This document shows, piece by piece, positions 1 to 7,069 of a stretch of 15,166 nucleotides of DNA. Where the stretch lies: assembly GCA_025360565.1 (NCBI GenBank), contig JANYBY010000332.1, forward strand, positions 1 through 15,166. The letters run 5' to 3'. Position numbers and translations under genes: made by a program. The notes beneath the pieces were generated by a model. It did not search any database. It was not told the DNA's origin and worked only from the letters and a program-made list of their open reading frames with translations. The number at the start of each line of letters is the position of its first letter. Within the stretch, counting starts at the first letter, position 1. The stretch is from Bacteroidota bacterium (GTDB taxonomy: Bacteria > Bacteroidota > Bacteroidia > B-17B0 > Aurantibacillaceae).

Positions 1-647
1 GAAATTGTTTGCTTAACCTTGGAGCATTAAAGGCGGAGATAGGCGCCGTAACAAAAGATTCGGCCATTATTCAAATTGCCAAAAGTTATTTTGAGAAAGC
101 TTATGAAAATGCAAAGGCGCGAAACGATTATGAATTACAGGCTGAGTGTTTAAATAACTTGGCATTTATAAATACCGTTTTAATTCAGTTTGATGATGTT
201 ATTGCGAATTGTATTAATTCCATTAAAATAAAAGAAATTATGGATAACGAAATGGAAATGGCCGATAGTTATTTGAACATGGCGGTTGTTTATTTCAGAA
301 GAAATGAAACGCAATTGTACCTGGAGAATATGCAAATTGCCGACAGTATTATTAAAAAATACAATTATATATCGGCAAGGATCCAATCTTTGAATTTGAA
401 ATCGCAATTTTATGAAAAAGAAAAAAATTACGAGATGGCATATAAAAGTACAATGCAGTATCACGCCTTAAAGGATAGCCTTGAAAAAATAAATAAGGAT
501 ATAAAGCTTCAGAATAATTTTAATGAAAACTTTATCAGGGGGCAAATCACAAGCGATGAACCTGTAAAATTTCCTTTCGTTTTTTTTAATATTTTAATTG
601 TACTTGGCATCTTAATAATTGGCTTTGTTTTTAAAAATAAACGATGA
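1..647 (+). CDS. TPR-repeat protein with C-terminal membrane anchor, 5' end outside window
   Basis: The frame is open through the left edge (codons Asn-Cys precede the first TTG at 9), so the beginning of the gene is missing. The visible part of about 214 residues consists of amphipathic helix pairs with TPR spacing: AKSYFEKAYENAKARND, CLNNLAFINTVLIQFDDVIA and SYLNMAVVYFRRNE are typical TPR helices. It ends in one hydrophobic segment (VFFNILIVLGILIIGFVF) and a short basic tail, KNKR. Many Bacteroidota sensors have TPRs, then a membrane segment, then a kinase, phosphatase or LuxR-type output domain. Here the protein stops four residues after the membrane segment, so no output domain is attached. 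It may be a scaffold, or a sensor working with a separate partner; this is inference. No downstream gene is close enough to be an obvious partner. Confidence 0.75.
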   Translation, partial: NCLLNLGALKAEIGAVTKDSAIIQIAKSYFEKAYENAKARNDYELQAECLNNLAFINTVLIQFDDVIANCINSIKIKEIMDNEMEMADSYLNMAVVYFRRNETQLYLENMQIADSIIKKYNYISARIQSLNLKSQFYEKEKNYEMAYKSTMQYHALKDSLEKINKDIKLQNNFNENFIRGQITSDEPVKFPFVFFNILIVLGILIIGFVFKNKR

Positions 648-803
648 ATAGAAGCCAACTCAAAAATACCTTATGTTTTAAAATTCGTCTTTCTCGATCA
701 TACTTCGTTGCTTTTTTTGACCCGACACCTTTGGTATGGCCTGCAAAAAGCGCCTCGTCTGATCGGAAAATACTTCATTTTAAATTCAAAAAATATTTTT
801 AAG
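648..803. other. Intergenic stretch with a coding-like 33-codon minus-strand frame
   Basis: Between the TPR gene and the SUI1-type gene there is no full gene. On the minus strand a stop-to-stop frame at 779-681 (TAA at 680-678) reads 33 residues including RRFLQAIPKVSGQKKQR and ending MIEKDEF. It has no start codon, but its composition looks like the C-terminus of a basic protein. It could be a 3' remnant or a dispersed extragenic repeat. No good TAnnTTTG box was found for the downstream gene; TATTTTTA at 794-801 is the nearest match. Confidence 0.35.
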
Positions 804-1142
804 ATGGCTTCAAAAAAAAACAACAACGGTAATTTAGTGTACAGCACCAATCCAAACTTTAATCCGGAAGAAGAGGAGCAGAAAGAAGATTCGCCAGCAC
901 CAAACCAACAACAATTAAAAGTTTATTTGGATAGATTGGGCGGCGGAAAAATGGTGAGTCGTGTAAACGGATTTACCTGTAAAACCGGCGAAATTGAAGC
1001 GCTTGGTAAATTGCTAAAACAAAAATGCGGTGTGGGCGGCACCGTTAAAGAGCGCGAAATTTTAATTCAGGGCGAACACCGCGATAAGATAATTGTACTT
1101 TTATTAAAAGAAGGGTACAGGGCTAAAAAAGCGGGGGGGTAA
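804..1142 (+). CDS. SUI1/eIF1-family translation factor (YciH-like)
   Basis: This 112-residue protein belongs to the SUI1/eIF1 family, whose bacterial members (YciH type) resemble the eukaryotic initiation factor that checks start codons; the bacterial role is less settled. The N-terminus to about residue 36 is polar and acidic (PEEEEQKEDS) and probably disordered. The SUI1 fold follows: YLDRLGGGKMVSRVNGF (41-57), KCGVGGTVKE (74-83) and IQGEHRDKIIVLL (88-100). The basic GG-containing loop and the Q-G-(E/D)-hydrophobic strand are family hallmarks. Length fits bacterial members (about 105-120). The frame is open upstream to 708, but ATG 804 is chosen because it follows an A-rich leader and gives the usual family length. 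The gene stands alone and is followed by a hairpin terminator. Confidence 0.9.
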   Translation: MASKKNNNGNLVYSTNPNFNPEEEEQKEDSPAPNQQQLKVYLDRLGGGKMVSRVNGFTCKTGEIEALGKLLKQKCGVGGTVKEREILIQGEHRDKIIVLLLKEGYRAKKAGG

Positions 1143-1166
1143 TTAACGCAGAGGCGCTAATTTTTT
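1141..1166. terminator. Bidirectional hairpin terminator between convergent genes
   Basis: AATTAACGC at 1141-1149 pairs with GCGCTAATT at 1154-1162 around the loop AGAG, with a single A-C mismatch, and runs into TTTTTT (1161-1166). The stem contains part of the stop codon of the SUI1-type gene and reaches the stop codon of the convergent STAS-like gene (1165-1167). It can plausibly serve transcripts from both sides. Confidence 0.6.
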
Positions 1167-1545
1167 ATCGGGGGTCAAACTGCATCAGCCATTTCATCGC
1201 TTTCTTTTCGTTATTAAAGACCTTAAATTTAAAATGAGGGTGATTGAATTTCAGAAAAAAATTGGCCGTAAGTTTTAACGGCAGATTATTAAGAAGAACT
1301 GCGTTGGCTATAAGGTAAGGCGCCTCTTTTTGTTCGGCAGATATTTTTCTTGCTTCGGGAGTTATGGTTAAAAAAACCCTTGTATCCGAAAAGATCAAAT
1401 AAGGCTTATTTCCGCTTAATTTTTCGGCGGCTTTAATTAATTCCCTTATTTCTTTTATGTCTAAATGCGCCCCTTCTTTAAACGTTAAAGTAATAACAGG
1501 TTCTTTATAACTCACAAGAGTGTGTGGAAAATCTATTTGTTCCAT
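1165..1545 (-). CDS. STAS/SpoIIAA-like domain protein
   Basis: This is a 126-residue cytoplasmic protein without signal peptide or membrane segment. The pattern resembles the small STAS/SEC14-like proteins (SpoIIAA-like fold) common in Bacteroidota: a first strand VITLTFKEGAHLDIKEIRELIKAA (18-41), a central strand KPYLIFSDTR (47-56), then ITPEARKISA followed by helix-strand units IANAVLLNNLPLKLTANFFL and FKVFNNEKKAMKWL. The function of this group is not established; in related proteins the fold acts as a protein-interaction or ligand-binding module. The gene starts 31 nt after the SPOR protein gene on the same strand, and the two probably share a transcript from the promoter near 1968-1998. 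The ATG at 1545 is the natural start. The fold call is by pattern only and moderately sure. Confidence 0.7.
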   Translation of the reverse strand: MEQIDFPHTLVSYKEPVITLTFKEGAHLDIKEIRELIKAAEKLSGNKPYLIFSDTRVFLTITPEARKISAEQKEAPYLIANAVLLNNLPLKLTANFFLKFNHPHFKFKVFNNEKKAMKWLMQFDPR

Positions 1546-1576
1546 TTGAACCGGTTTACAATAATTCTTTTAAAAT

Positions 1577-1963
1577 TTATTTTAACCAGACCTTATCTTT
1601 TACAATAAATGAATTAGGAAATTCGCCTTGAATTTTTTTCAGGGACTGAAAAGCTTCCAGTTTTGTTTTAAAATCGCCCACTAAAATTACCCAATTAGGC
1701 TGCTGATATTCCTCGTGCGTATTGTATTCGTTAAACCTGGATGAAAATTTGCTTTTTACAGTGTGGGCTTTGTCCTTATCTATTCCAAAATGAATTTTTA
1801 TCCGGTATCCATCTTGCGTGCCGCCCGTTAACCGATGGTATTCCGCTTTTTTTTCAATTAAGGTTTTAACTTTTAATTGGGTTTGCAATTGAGTTTCTTG
1901 TCCTAAACATGTATTAGAAAGAAAAAAAAGTATGGCCAAGAAGTATAACGAAATCAATTTCAT
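1577..1963 (-). CDS. Secreted SPOR-domain protein
   Basis: A 128-residue exported protein. Residues 1-20 form a signal peptide (MKLISLYFLAILFFLSNTCLG); the cysteine in SNTC does not sit in a proper lipobox, so a periplasmic protein is more likely than a lipoprotein. After a short linker, residues 50-125 form a SPOR domain: DGYRIKIHFGIDKDKAHTVKS, KFSSRFNEY, the strand PNWVILVGDFKTKLEA, and the closing FPNSFIVKDKVWL. SPOR domains bind peptidoglycan glycan strands lacking stem peptides and often direct proteins to division sites. Beyond the signal and SPOR domain almost nothing else is present, so it may be a simple glycan-binding protein. It is first in a two-gene unit with the STAS-like gene and has its own promoter almost touching the ATG. 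Confidence 0.85.
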   Translation of the reverse strand: MKLISLYFLAILFFLSNTCLGQETQLQTQLKVKTLIEKKAEYHRLTGGTQDGYRIKIHFGIDKDKAHTVKSKFSSRFNEYNTHEEYQQPNWVILVGDFKTKLEAFQSLKKIQGEFPNSFIVKDKVWLK

Positions 1964-1967
1964 ATGA

Positions 1968-1998
1968 CAAAGGTATATAATCTCACTACTAAATACAA
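1968..1998 (-). promoter_or_regulatory. Bacteroidota-type promoter for the SPOR gene, near-leaderless
   Basis: Read on the minus strand, TTG (1998-1996) is followed by 20 nt and then TACCTTTG (1975-1968), which matches the Bacteroidota -33/-7 consensus TTG and TAnnTTTG. The last G lies only 4 nt before the ATG at 1963, so the expected transcription start falls on or next to the start codon. Confidence 0.55.
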
Positions 1999-2117
1999 GT
2001 TGAGAAAGTTAGCCGTTACAGACCATTATTTATGTTTACCTACTTAAAAGTCAGGTTTACCGATTTAGAGGGAAGAGCTACAAAGATTGAGGCTAATTTT
2101 ACAAAATTGAAAATAAA

Positions 2118-2149
2118 TTTGTAAGTGAATGAACATTCATTTATATTTG
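2118..2149 (+). promoter_or_regulatory. Promoter of the tetR-type operon
   Basis: TTTG (2118-2121), then 20 nt, then TATATTTG (2142-2149): both boxes match the Bacteroidota primary sigma consensus (TTTG / TAnnTTTG) with correct spacing. The start codon at 2159 lies 9 nt after the -7 box, implying a very short 5' leader. The TetR-type operator sits between the two boxes. Confidence 0.65.
2126..2139. promoter_or_regulatory. Palindromic operator, probably bound by the adjacent TetR protein
   Basis: TGAATG-AA-CATTCA is a perfect inverted repeat with 6-bp arms and a 2-bp centre. It lies inside the spacer of the promoter that drives the TetR-family gene, the usual place for an autorepressor site. 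Binding is inferred; the palindrome and its position are directly visible. Confidence 0.65.
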
Positions 2150-2158
2150 TTGCCGAAA

Positions 2159-2749
2159 ATGAGAACAAGGGACGAGCATAAGGAAATAGCCATTCGCGAA
2201 AAAGCCATGGAAATGATCGTGAACGAAGGGTTTGACGGTTTAAGTATGCAAAAGCTGGCAAAAGCAGCCGGGGTTTCGCCTGCAACCATTTATATTTATT
2301 ATAAGAATAGGGAAGATCTGTTAAATCGCCTGTATAACGATGTGCAAAAAAAATTTGCTGAAGTAGCTTTAAAAAAATTCAATCCCGATCTTACCTTAGA
2401 GCAAGGTTTATGGATCCAGTGGAAGAACCGGTTAAAATTTATCATTGAATTCCCTGTTTATTTCCAGTTTTTTGAACAGTTCAGAAATTCTCCCTGCATC
2501 AATCATAAGGACATAGACAAGTCGGATTTTAAAGAAAATATGAAACAATTTGCGATGAACGCGGCTAAAAGAGGAGAGCTGTCGAAGATGGAACCGGAAA
2601 CCTTTTGGGCAATAGCGTATGGGCCTTTTTATACCCTTGTAAAATTTCATTTACAGGAAATAAGTATGATGGGAAATTCGTATAAAATTACTGATGCTAA
2701 ATTAAAACAAGTTTTAAAAATGGTGTTAATGGCTTTGAAAACGAAATAA
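2159..2749 (+). CDS. TetR/AcrR-family transcriptional repressor
   Basis: A 196-residue regulator. The N-terminal DNA-binding domain is clear: a first helix EIAIREKAMEMIVNEGFDGLS (9-29), then the helix-turn-helix MQKLAKAAGVSPATIYIYYKN (30-50), whose AGVSPATIYIYYKNREDLL ending is diagnostic of TetR proteins. The remaining helical part is the ligand-binding and dimerisation domain, which does not reveal the inducer. ATG 2159 is preferred over the in-frame ATG at 2129, because the latter lies inside the operator and upstream of the expected transcription start. It is first in an operon with an HMA-like protein (TAATG junction at 2747-2751) and an MFS exporter. By analogy with such layouts it most likely represses itself and the exporter until a toxic compound binds. 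Confidence 0.92.
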   Translation: MRTRDEHKEIAIREKAMEMIVNEGFDGLSMQKLAKAAGVSPATIYIYYKNREDLLNRLYNDVQKKFAEVALKKFNPDLTLEQGLWIQWKNRLKFIIEFPVYFQFFEQFRNSPCINHKDIDKSDFKENMKQFAMNAAKRGELSKMEPETFWAIAYGPFYTLVKFHLQEISMMGNSYKITDAKLKQVLKMVLMALKTK

Positions 2750-3024
2750 TGAAGCAGATTAAAGATCGCTTCATTACTAAAAACGACAAAATGGAAACAA
2801 ATACTGAAATAGAAAATATTCTGATTTTTAAAACAAACATTAAAACCGAAACGGATTATTGCAGCGTTAAAAAAATACTCAACCTTAATAAAAATATGAA
2901 TGAGTGGAGTATTGACAGGGAAGATGTGGATTGTGTTTTACGAATAGAATCTGAAACCTTAACAGAAAATGAAATTATTGAATTGATCGAGGCCTTTGGC
3001 TTTAGTTGCAGAGAACTTGTTTAA
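2749..3024 (+). CDS. Small HMA-fold-like protein lacking CxxC
   Basis: The start ATG at 2749 overlaps the TetR stop codon by one base, giving 91 residues; an ATG at 2791, just ahead of the conserved part, would give 77 residues and may be the true start. Residues 24-88 show the beta-alpha-beta-beta-alpha-beta order of heavy-metal-associated (HMA) domains: NILIFKTNI, a helix around SVKKILNLNKN, the NEWSIDREDVDCVLRIE strand pair, the helix LTENEIIELIEAFG and a short last strand. The metal-binding CxxC normally following the first strand is absent; only Cys38, Cys62 and Cys87 are present, none paired as CxxC. Such proteins occur widely in Bacteroidota as hypothetical or HMA-like proteins (recollection, not searched). 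Its role between a repressor and an exporter is unknown; metal chaperoning is doubtful without the motif. Confidence 0.75.
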   Translation: MKQIKDRFITKNDKMETNTEIENILIFKTNIKTETDYCSVKKILNLNKNMNEWSIDREDVDCVLRIESETLTENEIIELIEAFGFSCRELV

Positions 3025-3032
3025 AGAATAAA

Positions 3033-4331
3033 ATGGAAAAAAAAATCAATCCGTCAAAAATAAAATTTGAATCTTACCAGGTCACAGTTATCGTGCTACT
3101 GGCCCTTACGCAGTTTTCGGTGGTGCTCGACTTTATGGTAATGTCACCTTTAGGCGATATGCTCATGAAGTCGATGAGCCTTTCACCAACACAGTTTGGC
3201 CTTGTAGTTTCGGCCTACGGTATTAGTGCCGGCATTTCCGGATTATTAACCGCGGGCTTTGCCGATAAATTTGACCGTAAAAAATTATTGCAGTTTTTTT
3301 ATGTAGGATTTATTTTGGGCACTTTATTTTGTGGACTTTCCATTAATTATCCAATGCTGATCGTAGCACGAATTGTTACCGGAATTTTTGGCGGTGTTAT
3401 CGGTTCTATTTCAATGGCAATTGTTGCCGATCTTTTTCCCATTCAGCAACGCGGCCGCGTAATGGGTTTTATGCAAATGGGTTTTGGCGCAAGCCAGGTG
3501 TTAGGCATTCCAATCAGTTTGTACATAGCCAATGCATGGGACTGGAAAGCGCCTTTTTTAATGATAGTTGGCATGGCAACAATTATTCTCACGGCAATTA
3601 CTTTTAAACTGCAGCCTGTAACAAAACATCTCGACATAAAAAATGACAAAAATGCGTTTCATCATTTATTACACACCCTTAAACAACGTCATTATCGTAC
3701 CGGATTTTTTGCAACCGCCTTACTTTCGCTTGGAGGTTTTATGATGATGCCCTGGGGAAGCGCTTTCGCCGTAAATAATTTGCATGTTTTACCCGGCCAA
3801 CTGCCTATTTTATTTATGGTGGCCGGCGTAAGCACTTTATTTATTATGCCCTTGGTTGGAAAGCTTAGTGATAAAATGGATAAATATTATTTATTTATGA
3901 TCGCTTCTTTTTGGATGATAGCAGTAGTTTTAATTTACACCAATCTTACACCGGTACCGCTGTGGGTCATTATGATCTTTAATGTTGCCATGATGATCGG
4001 TATCATGAGCCGAATGGTTCCATCAATGACGCTTGTAACGGCCTTACCCGAAATGCACGACCGTGGTGCCTTCATGAGTATTAACTCGTCTTTGCAACAA
4101 ATTGCAGGTGGTTTAGCCGCAGGTGTTGGCGGATTAATTGTAGTACAAAAAAGTAAATTAAGCCCGCTTGAACATTATAATCATTTGGGAATTGTTATTT
4201 CAATACTTTCTTTAATTGGAATTTACGCAGTTTACAGAGTAAGTAAAGTGGTAAAAAGTAGAGAGCAGCAAAAATCTCTTCAGGCAATAAAGGAAACTAA
4301 CGTTGAAGTTAAAACGGAATCTCTATGGTAA
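3033..4331 (+). CDS. MFS drug-efflux-type transporter (DHA1-like)
   Basis: A 432-residue inner-membrane protein with the length and hydrophobic pattern of a 12-helix major facilitator transporter, probably a proton-driven exporter. Visible motifs: an acidic residue in helix 1 (VVLDFMVMSP, Asp33), motif A between helices 2 and 3 (GFADKFDRKK, 75-84), motif B in helix 4 (ARIVTGIFGG with Arg113), and a degenerate motif C in helix 5 (GFGASQVLGIP, 150-160), which favours export over import. A cytoplasmic loop near residues 195-222 separates the halves. ATG 3033 follows the HMA-like stop codon by 8 nt and fits the first helix. The substrate cannot be read from the sequence. The last 23 bases overlap the end of the convergent kinase gene. 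Regulation by the upstream TetR protein is likely. Confidence 0.92.
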   Translation: MEKKINPSKIKFESYQVTVIVLLALTQFSVVLDFMVMSPLGDMLMKSMSLSPTQFGLVVSAYGISAGISGLLTAGFADKFDRKKLLQFFYVGFILGTLFCGLSINYPMLIVARIVTGIFGGVIGSISMAIVADLFPIQQRGRVMGFMQMGFGASQVLGIPISLYIANAWDWKAPFLMIVGMATIILTAITFKLQPVTKHLDIKNDKNAFHHLLHTLKQRHYRTGFFATALLSLGGFMMMPWGSAFAVNNLHVLPGQLPILFMVAGVSTLFIMPLVGKLSDKMDKYYLFMIASFWMIAVVLIYTNLTPVPLWVIMIFNVAMMIGIMSRMVPSMTLVTALPEMHDRGAFMSINSSLQQIAGGLAAGVGGLIVVQKSKLSPLEHYNHLGIVISILSLIGIYAVYRVSKVVKSREQQKSLQAIKETNVEVKTESLW

Positions 4332-6246
4332 CTGTAGTTCCTTTTCCGGGATAAGAATCAAAGATCACTTCGCCATTTAAAAAATTAATGCGCGATTGAA
4401 TGTTTTTAATGCCAATGCCGCCTTCATCTGATATTTTTTCCTGAACATTAAATCCAACTCCATTGTCTTCAACCAATATCGTTAATTCTTTTTCGTGCTG
4501 AATGAATTGAATACTTACCTCCGTTGCTTTAGAGTGTTTAATAATATTATTTACCAGCTCTTGTAAAACCCTGAATAAAATATTTTCAATCGTATTTTCC
4601 AGGCGATTGTTAAGGCCAACTATTTCTAAATTTATTTTAAGATTGCCCGATGAACTTATTTTGTTAATGAATTCGCGTACCGCCGAAACCAAGCCCGATT
4701 TTATCAACGCGTTTGGCAACATGCTGTGCGAAACCGCCCTTACTTCTTTTACCGATTCGTCCAACAGGTCGAGCGCGTTCTTCAGCATGGTAATTTCTTC
4801 GGGCTTTGTGGTTTTAATAGAATCCTGCAATCCCGAAATATTTAATTTTGCCGCCGAAAGCTGCTGGCCAATGCCATCGTGCAATTCGCGGGCAATGCGT
4901 ACTCTTTCTTTTTCCTCCGCTTCAATTACCGCCTTTGACCTGAGGGTTTGCTGCTTTAATAATTCGGCATCCAATAATTGTTTTTGTTTTAGTTTTGTTC
5001 GGTTAAATAATAAATACGAAATAAGTATCACCATTAAAATACCGGCGGTTAAACAGGCTAAAATAATATTGCTTCGACTGATCTGAAGATTCTTTAATTC
5101 ATTTTCTTCCTGCAATAATTTATTTTCGGTTTCTTTTTTTTCGGTTTCGTATTTTACGTTCATTTCCGAATATTGTTTTGCTATGTCATTACTGTATAAA
5201 GTATCGCGCAAGCCGTTATGCAGATTAAAATAATTAACGGCTTGGTCTCCTCTGTTGGTTTGAGCGCACAGGTCAGCATAAGTTTTATAATTCATCATTC
5301 TAAGATCGGGCTGCGATTGCTTATAAGCAATTTCCAATGATCTTTTAAGGTATTTTTCACACAGAGCATATTGTTTTAACTGAAGGTAAGTGTTGGCAAT
5401 GCTATTGTTGTAAATGCCAATGCTGTTTACATCCTCAATGCTCTCCGCTATTTCAAGTGCCTTTATCAAATTAGGAAGTGCTGTTTGATAATCAGAGTTT
5501 AGGTTATTAAAAAACCCGATATTATGATAAGCAACCGCCATACCATTAGCGTAATTCATTTCGCGGTAAATATCGAGGGCCGCTGTTTCTTTTTTAATGG
5601 CTTCCTTATAATTCAGATCCGAAAGGTAAACCGATCCTAAATTATGCAATGCAGCCGCCTCGCTTTTTTTATCTTTAATTTCAATGGCAAGCGCATATGC
5701 CATTTCCGAATATTTTTTTAATGTTGTAAAATCCTTAAGCCCAAAACTGTTGGTGCAAATTGTATTTAAAGTGTAAACTTCGTACAATTTATTTTTCAAT
5801 TTCACATAAATAGCAAGGGCCTTTAAGCTGGCGTCTAACGATCTTACATCTTCATCCAATTCGTGATAACAATAAGCTAATTTGCTGTATGAAGAAGCAA
5901 TGTCAAGATCCGATTTTAAGTTTAACCGAACGGCCAAAGCTTTTTTATGAAACTCAAGGGCTTCTTTAAATTTACTTTTTTTAATGAGGATAATTCCAAG
6001 ATCGTTGTATGCTGTGCCAATGTATTTTTGATCATTTATTTTTTGAGCCAACTCCAGTTCCTGCTGTGCAAAGGCATTGGCTTTTTCTATATCGGAAGCA
6101 GAATAATTCCAACACAGATCGGTCAAAATTTTAAGTTTTACGGTATCGGGAATGTTTTTTTTTAATTCGGCGGCAAGGCTGTCGTTATTTTGCGCACGGG
6201 CCAATGAAAAACAAATGCATAAAAAAAGTACTATTCTTAGTTTCAT
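4309..6246 (-). CDS. TPR-containing sensor histidine kinase (NarL-type, HisKA_3)
   Basis: A 645-residue kinase. A signal sequence (1-18, ending ARAQ) places the N-terminal half outside the inner membrane. Several TPRs span about 35-345 (for example YNDLGIILIKKSKFKEALEFH, LHNLGSVYLSDLNYKEAIKK, NSIANTYLQLKQYALCEKYL). A coiled coil (365-390) leads to one membrane helix (about 392-414) and a second coiled coil. The HisKA_3 dimerisation helix is ERVRIARELHDGIGQQLSAAK with phosphoacceptor His456. The ATPase domain has its N box (LVNNIIKHSKA, 564-574), DNGVGF (594-599) and GGIGIKNIQSR (609-619). All catalytic motifs are intact. It lies 11 nt after the response regulator gene on the same strand and surely works with it. 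The TPR half probably senses a peptide or protein in the periplasm; this is inference. Confidence 0.95.
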   Translation of the reverse strand: MKLRIVLFLCICFSLARAQNNDSLAAELKKNIPDTVKLKILTDLCWNYSASDIEKANAFAQQELELAQKINDQKYIGTAYNDLGIILIKKSKFKEALEFHKKALAVRLNLKSDLDIASSYSKLAYCYHELDEDVRSLDASLKALAIYVKLKNKLYEVYTLNTICTNSFGLKDFTTLKKYSEMAYALAIEIKDKKSEAAALHNLGSVYLSDLNYKEAIKKETAALDIYREMNYANGMAVAYHNIGFFNNLNSDYQTALPNLIKALEIAESIEDVNSIGIYNNSIANTYLQLKQYALCEKYLKRSLEIAYKQSQPDLRMMNYKTYADLCAQTNRGDQAVNYFNLHNGLRDTLYSNDIAKQYSEMNVKYETEKKETENKLLQEENELKNLQISRSNIILACLTAGILMVILISYLLFNRTKLKQKQLLDAELLKQQTLRSKAVIEAEEKERVRIARELHDGIGQQLSAAKLNISGLQDSIKTTKPEEITMLKNALDLLDESVKEVRAVSHSMLPNALIKSGLVSAVREFINKISSSGNLKINLEIVGLNNRLENTIENILFRVLQELVNNIIKHSKATEVSIQFIQHEKELTILVEDNGVGFNVQEKISDEGGIGIKNIQSRINFLNGEVIFDSYPGKGTTVTIEIPF

Positions 6247-6257
6247 TAGATGCAGGC

Positions 6258-6905
6258 TTAAATTATTTTTTGTTCAATGGCCAGTTTAATTAAGCCTGCC
6301 ACACTTTTGGTTTGTGTTTTCCGGAAAATATTTTTACGGTGCGTTTCAACAGTTCTTTCACTTATAAAAAGCTCGGTGCTTATTTGGGCGTTATTCATTT
6401 CGAGCGAAATGCACTTTACAATTTCTTTTTCGCGCGGGGTTAAACTCACCAGTTCTTTTTGATTTGATCTTGGTTCGGTAATAACCTCTTTCAGCATTTC
6501 GGTGGTTACTTCGTTGCTGAAAAAAAAATCACCGCCGGCTATTTTAGTTAAAGCGGTAGTTAATTCTTCCTTACCCGTGTTTTTTAAAACATAGCCGTTA
6601 ATGCCAACTTCCAACATTTCCGAAATAGTTTCCCGGTCGCCATGCATTGACAAAGCAAGTATTTTTATTTTTGGGAATAATTCCTTTATTTTTTTTGCCA
6701 ATTCAATACCCGACAACTCCTTCATGTTAACATCGGTAATTAAAACATCGGGCCGCACCTCATTAATTTCTTTTATAGCTTTTAAAGGACTGATATTTTG
6801 CCCCACCACTTCAAAATTCGCATCACTTTTAAGCAAAGCACTAATGCCATCGATCATTATCTGATGATCGTCAACAATAAATATTTTAATCCGGTTATTC
6901 GGCAC
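6258..6905 (-). CDS. NarL/LuxR-type response regulator
   Basis: A 215-residue two-component regulator. The receiver domain (about 5-122) carries the acidic pair Asp12-Asp13 in FIVDDHQ, phosphoacceptor Asp58 in VLITDVNM, Ser86 in LALSMHG and Lys108 in GYVLKNTG. A LuxR-type DNA-binding domain follows from about 152 (LTPREKEIVKCISLEMNNAQ, then the recognition helix region ISERTVETHRKNIFRKT). The only usable start is GTG at 6905: the frame has a stop at 6917-6915 and no ATG between, and GTG gives the standard distance to the first strand. It is the first gene of the unit with the TPR kinase, whose His456 should phosphorylate Asp58. The gene's promoter could not be pinned down; no TAnnTTTG box was seen in the correct orientation. 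Confidence 0.95.
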   Translation of the reverse strand: MPNNRIKIFIVDDHQIMIDGISALLKSDANFEVVGQNISPLKAIKEINEVRPDVLITDVNMKELSGIELAKKIKELFPKIKILALSMHGDRETISEMLEVGINGYVLKNTGKEELTTALTKIAGGDFFFSNEVTTEMLKEVITEPRSNQKELVSLTPREKEIVKCISLEMNNAQISTELFISERTVETHRKNIFRKTQTKSVAGLIKLAIEQKII

Positions 6906-7069
6906 TGGGCATTTTCAACTTCGTAAAAATACCATTTTTTGATGATTATAGAAATAGCTAATGTGCGCGGAAATATGATAAAGACTAATTTTAATTTGCA
7001 ATAGCGTAAATTTGATATATTGATTGGAGCTTTTTCGGAGAAGAAAACGTGGCGTGCGCCAAAGATGTT
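6906..7069. other. Intergenic region upstream of the response regulator
   Basis: This is the left part of the 386-base gap between the response regulator and the ZIP transporter. No gene is seen in it. TAAATTTG at 7007-7014 looks like a plus-strand -7 box but has no -33 partner at the right distance and no gene downstream. The regulator's promoter must lie here unless transcription comes from further right. Confidence 0.4.

Noticed and set aside
708..803. N-terminal extension of the SUI1-type gene to TTG 708
   Set aside because: The added residues are not SUI1-like, while ATG 804 gives the normal length and follows an A-rich leader.
2129..2158. Earlier ATG for the TetR protein
   Set aside because: It lies within the operator and upstream of the predicted transcription start; the TetR domain begins properly after ATG 2159.
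4607..5086. 159-residue plus-strand ORF
   Set aside because: Lies antisense to the kinase catalytic domains, whose motifs are intact on the minus strand.
6895..6912. Five-codon ATG ORF overlapping the GTG start of the response regulator
   Set aside because: ATG CCC AGT GCC GAA TAA is too short and has no supporting feature; likely chance.
7007..7014. TAAATTTG as a plus-strand promoter box
   Set aside because: No -33 element at 19-21 nt upstream and no gene downstream on that strand.
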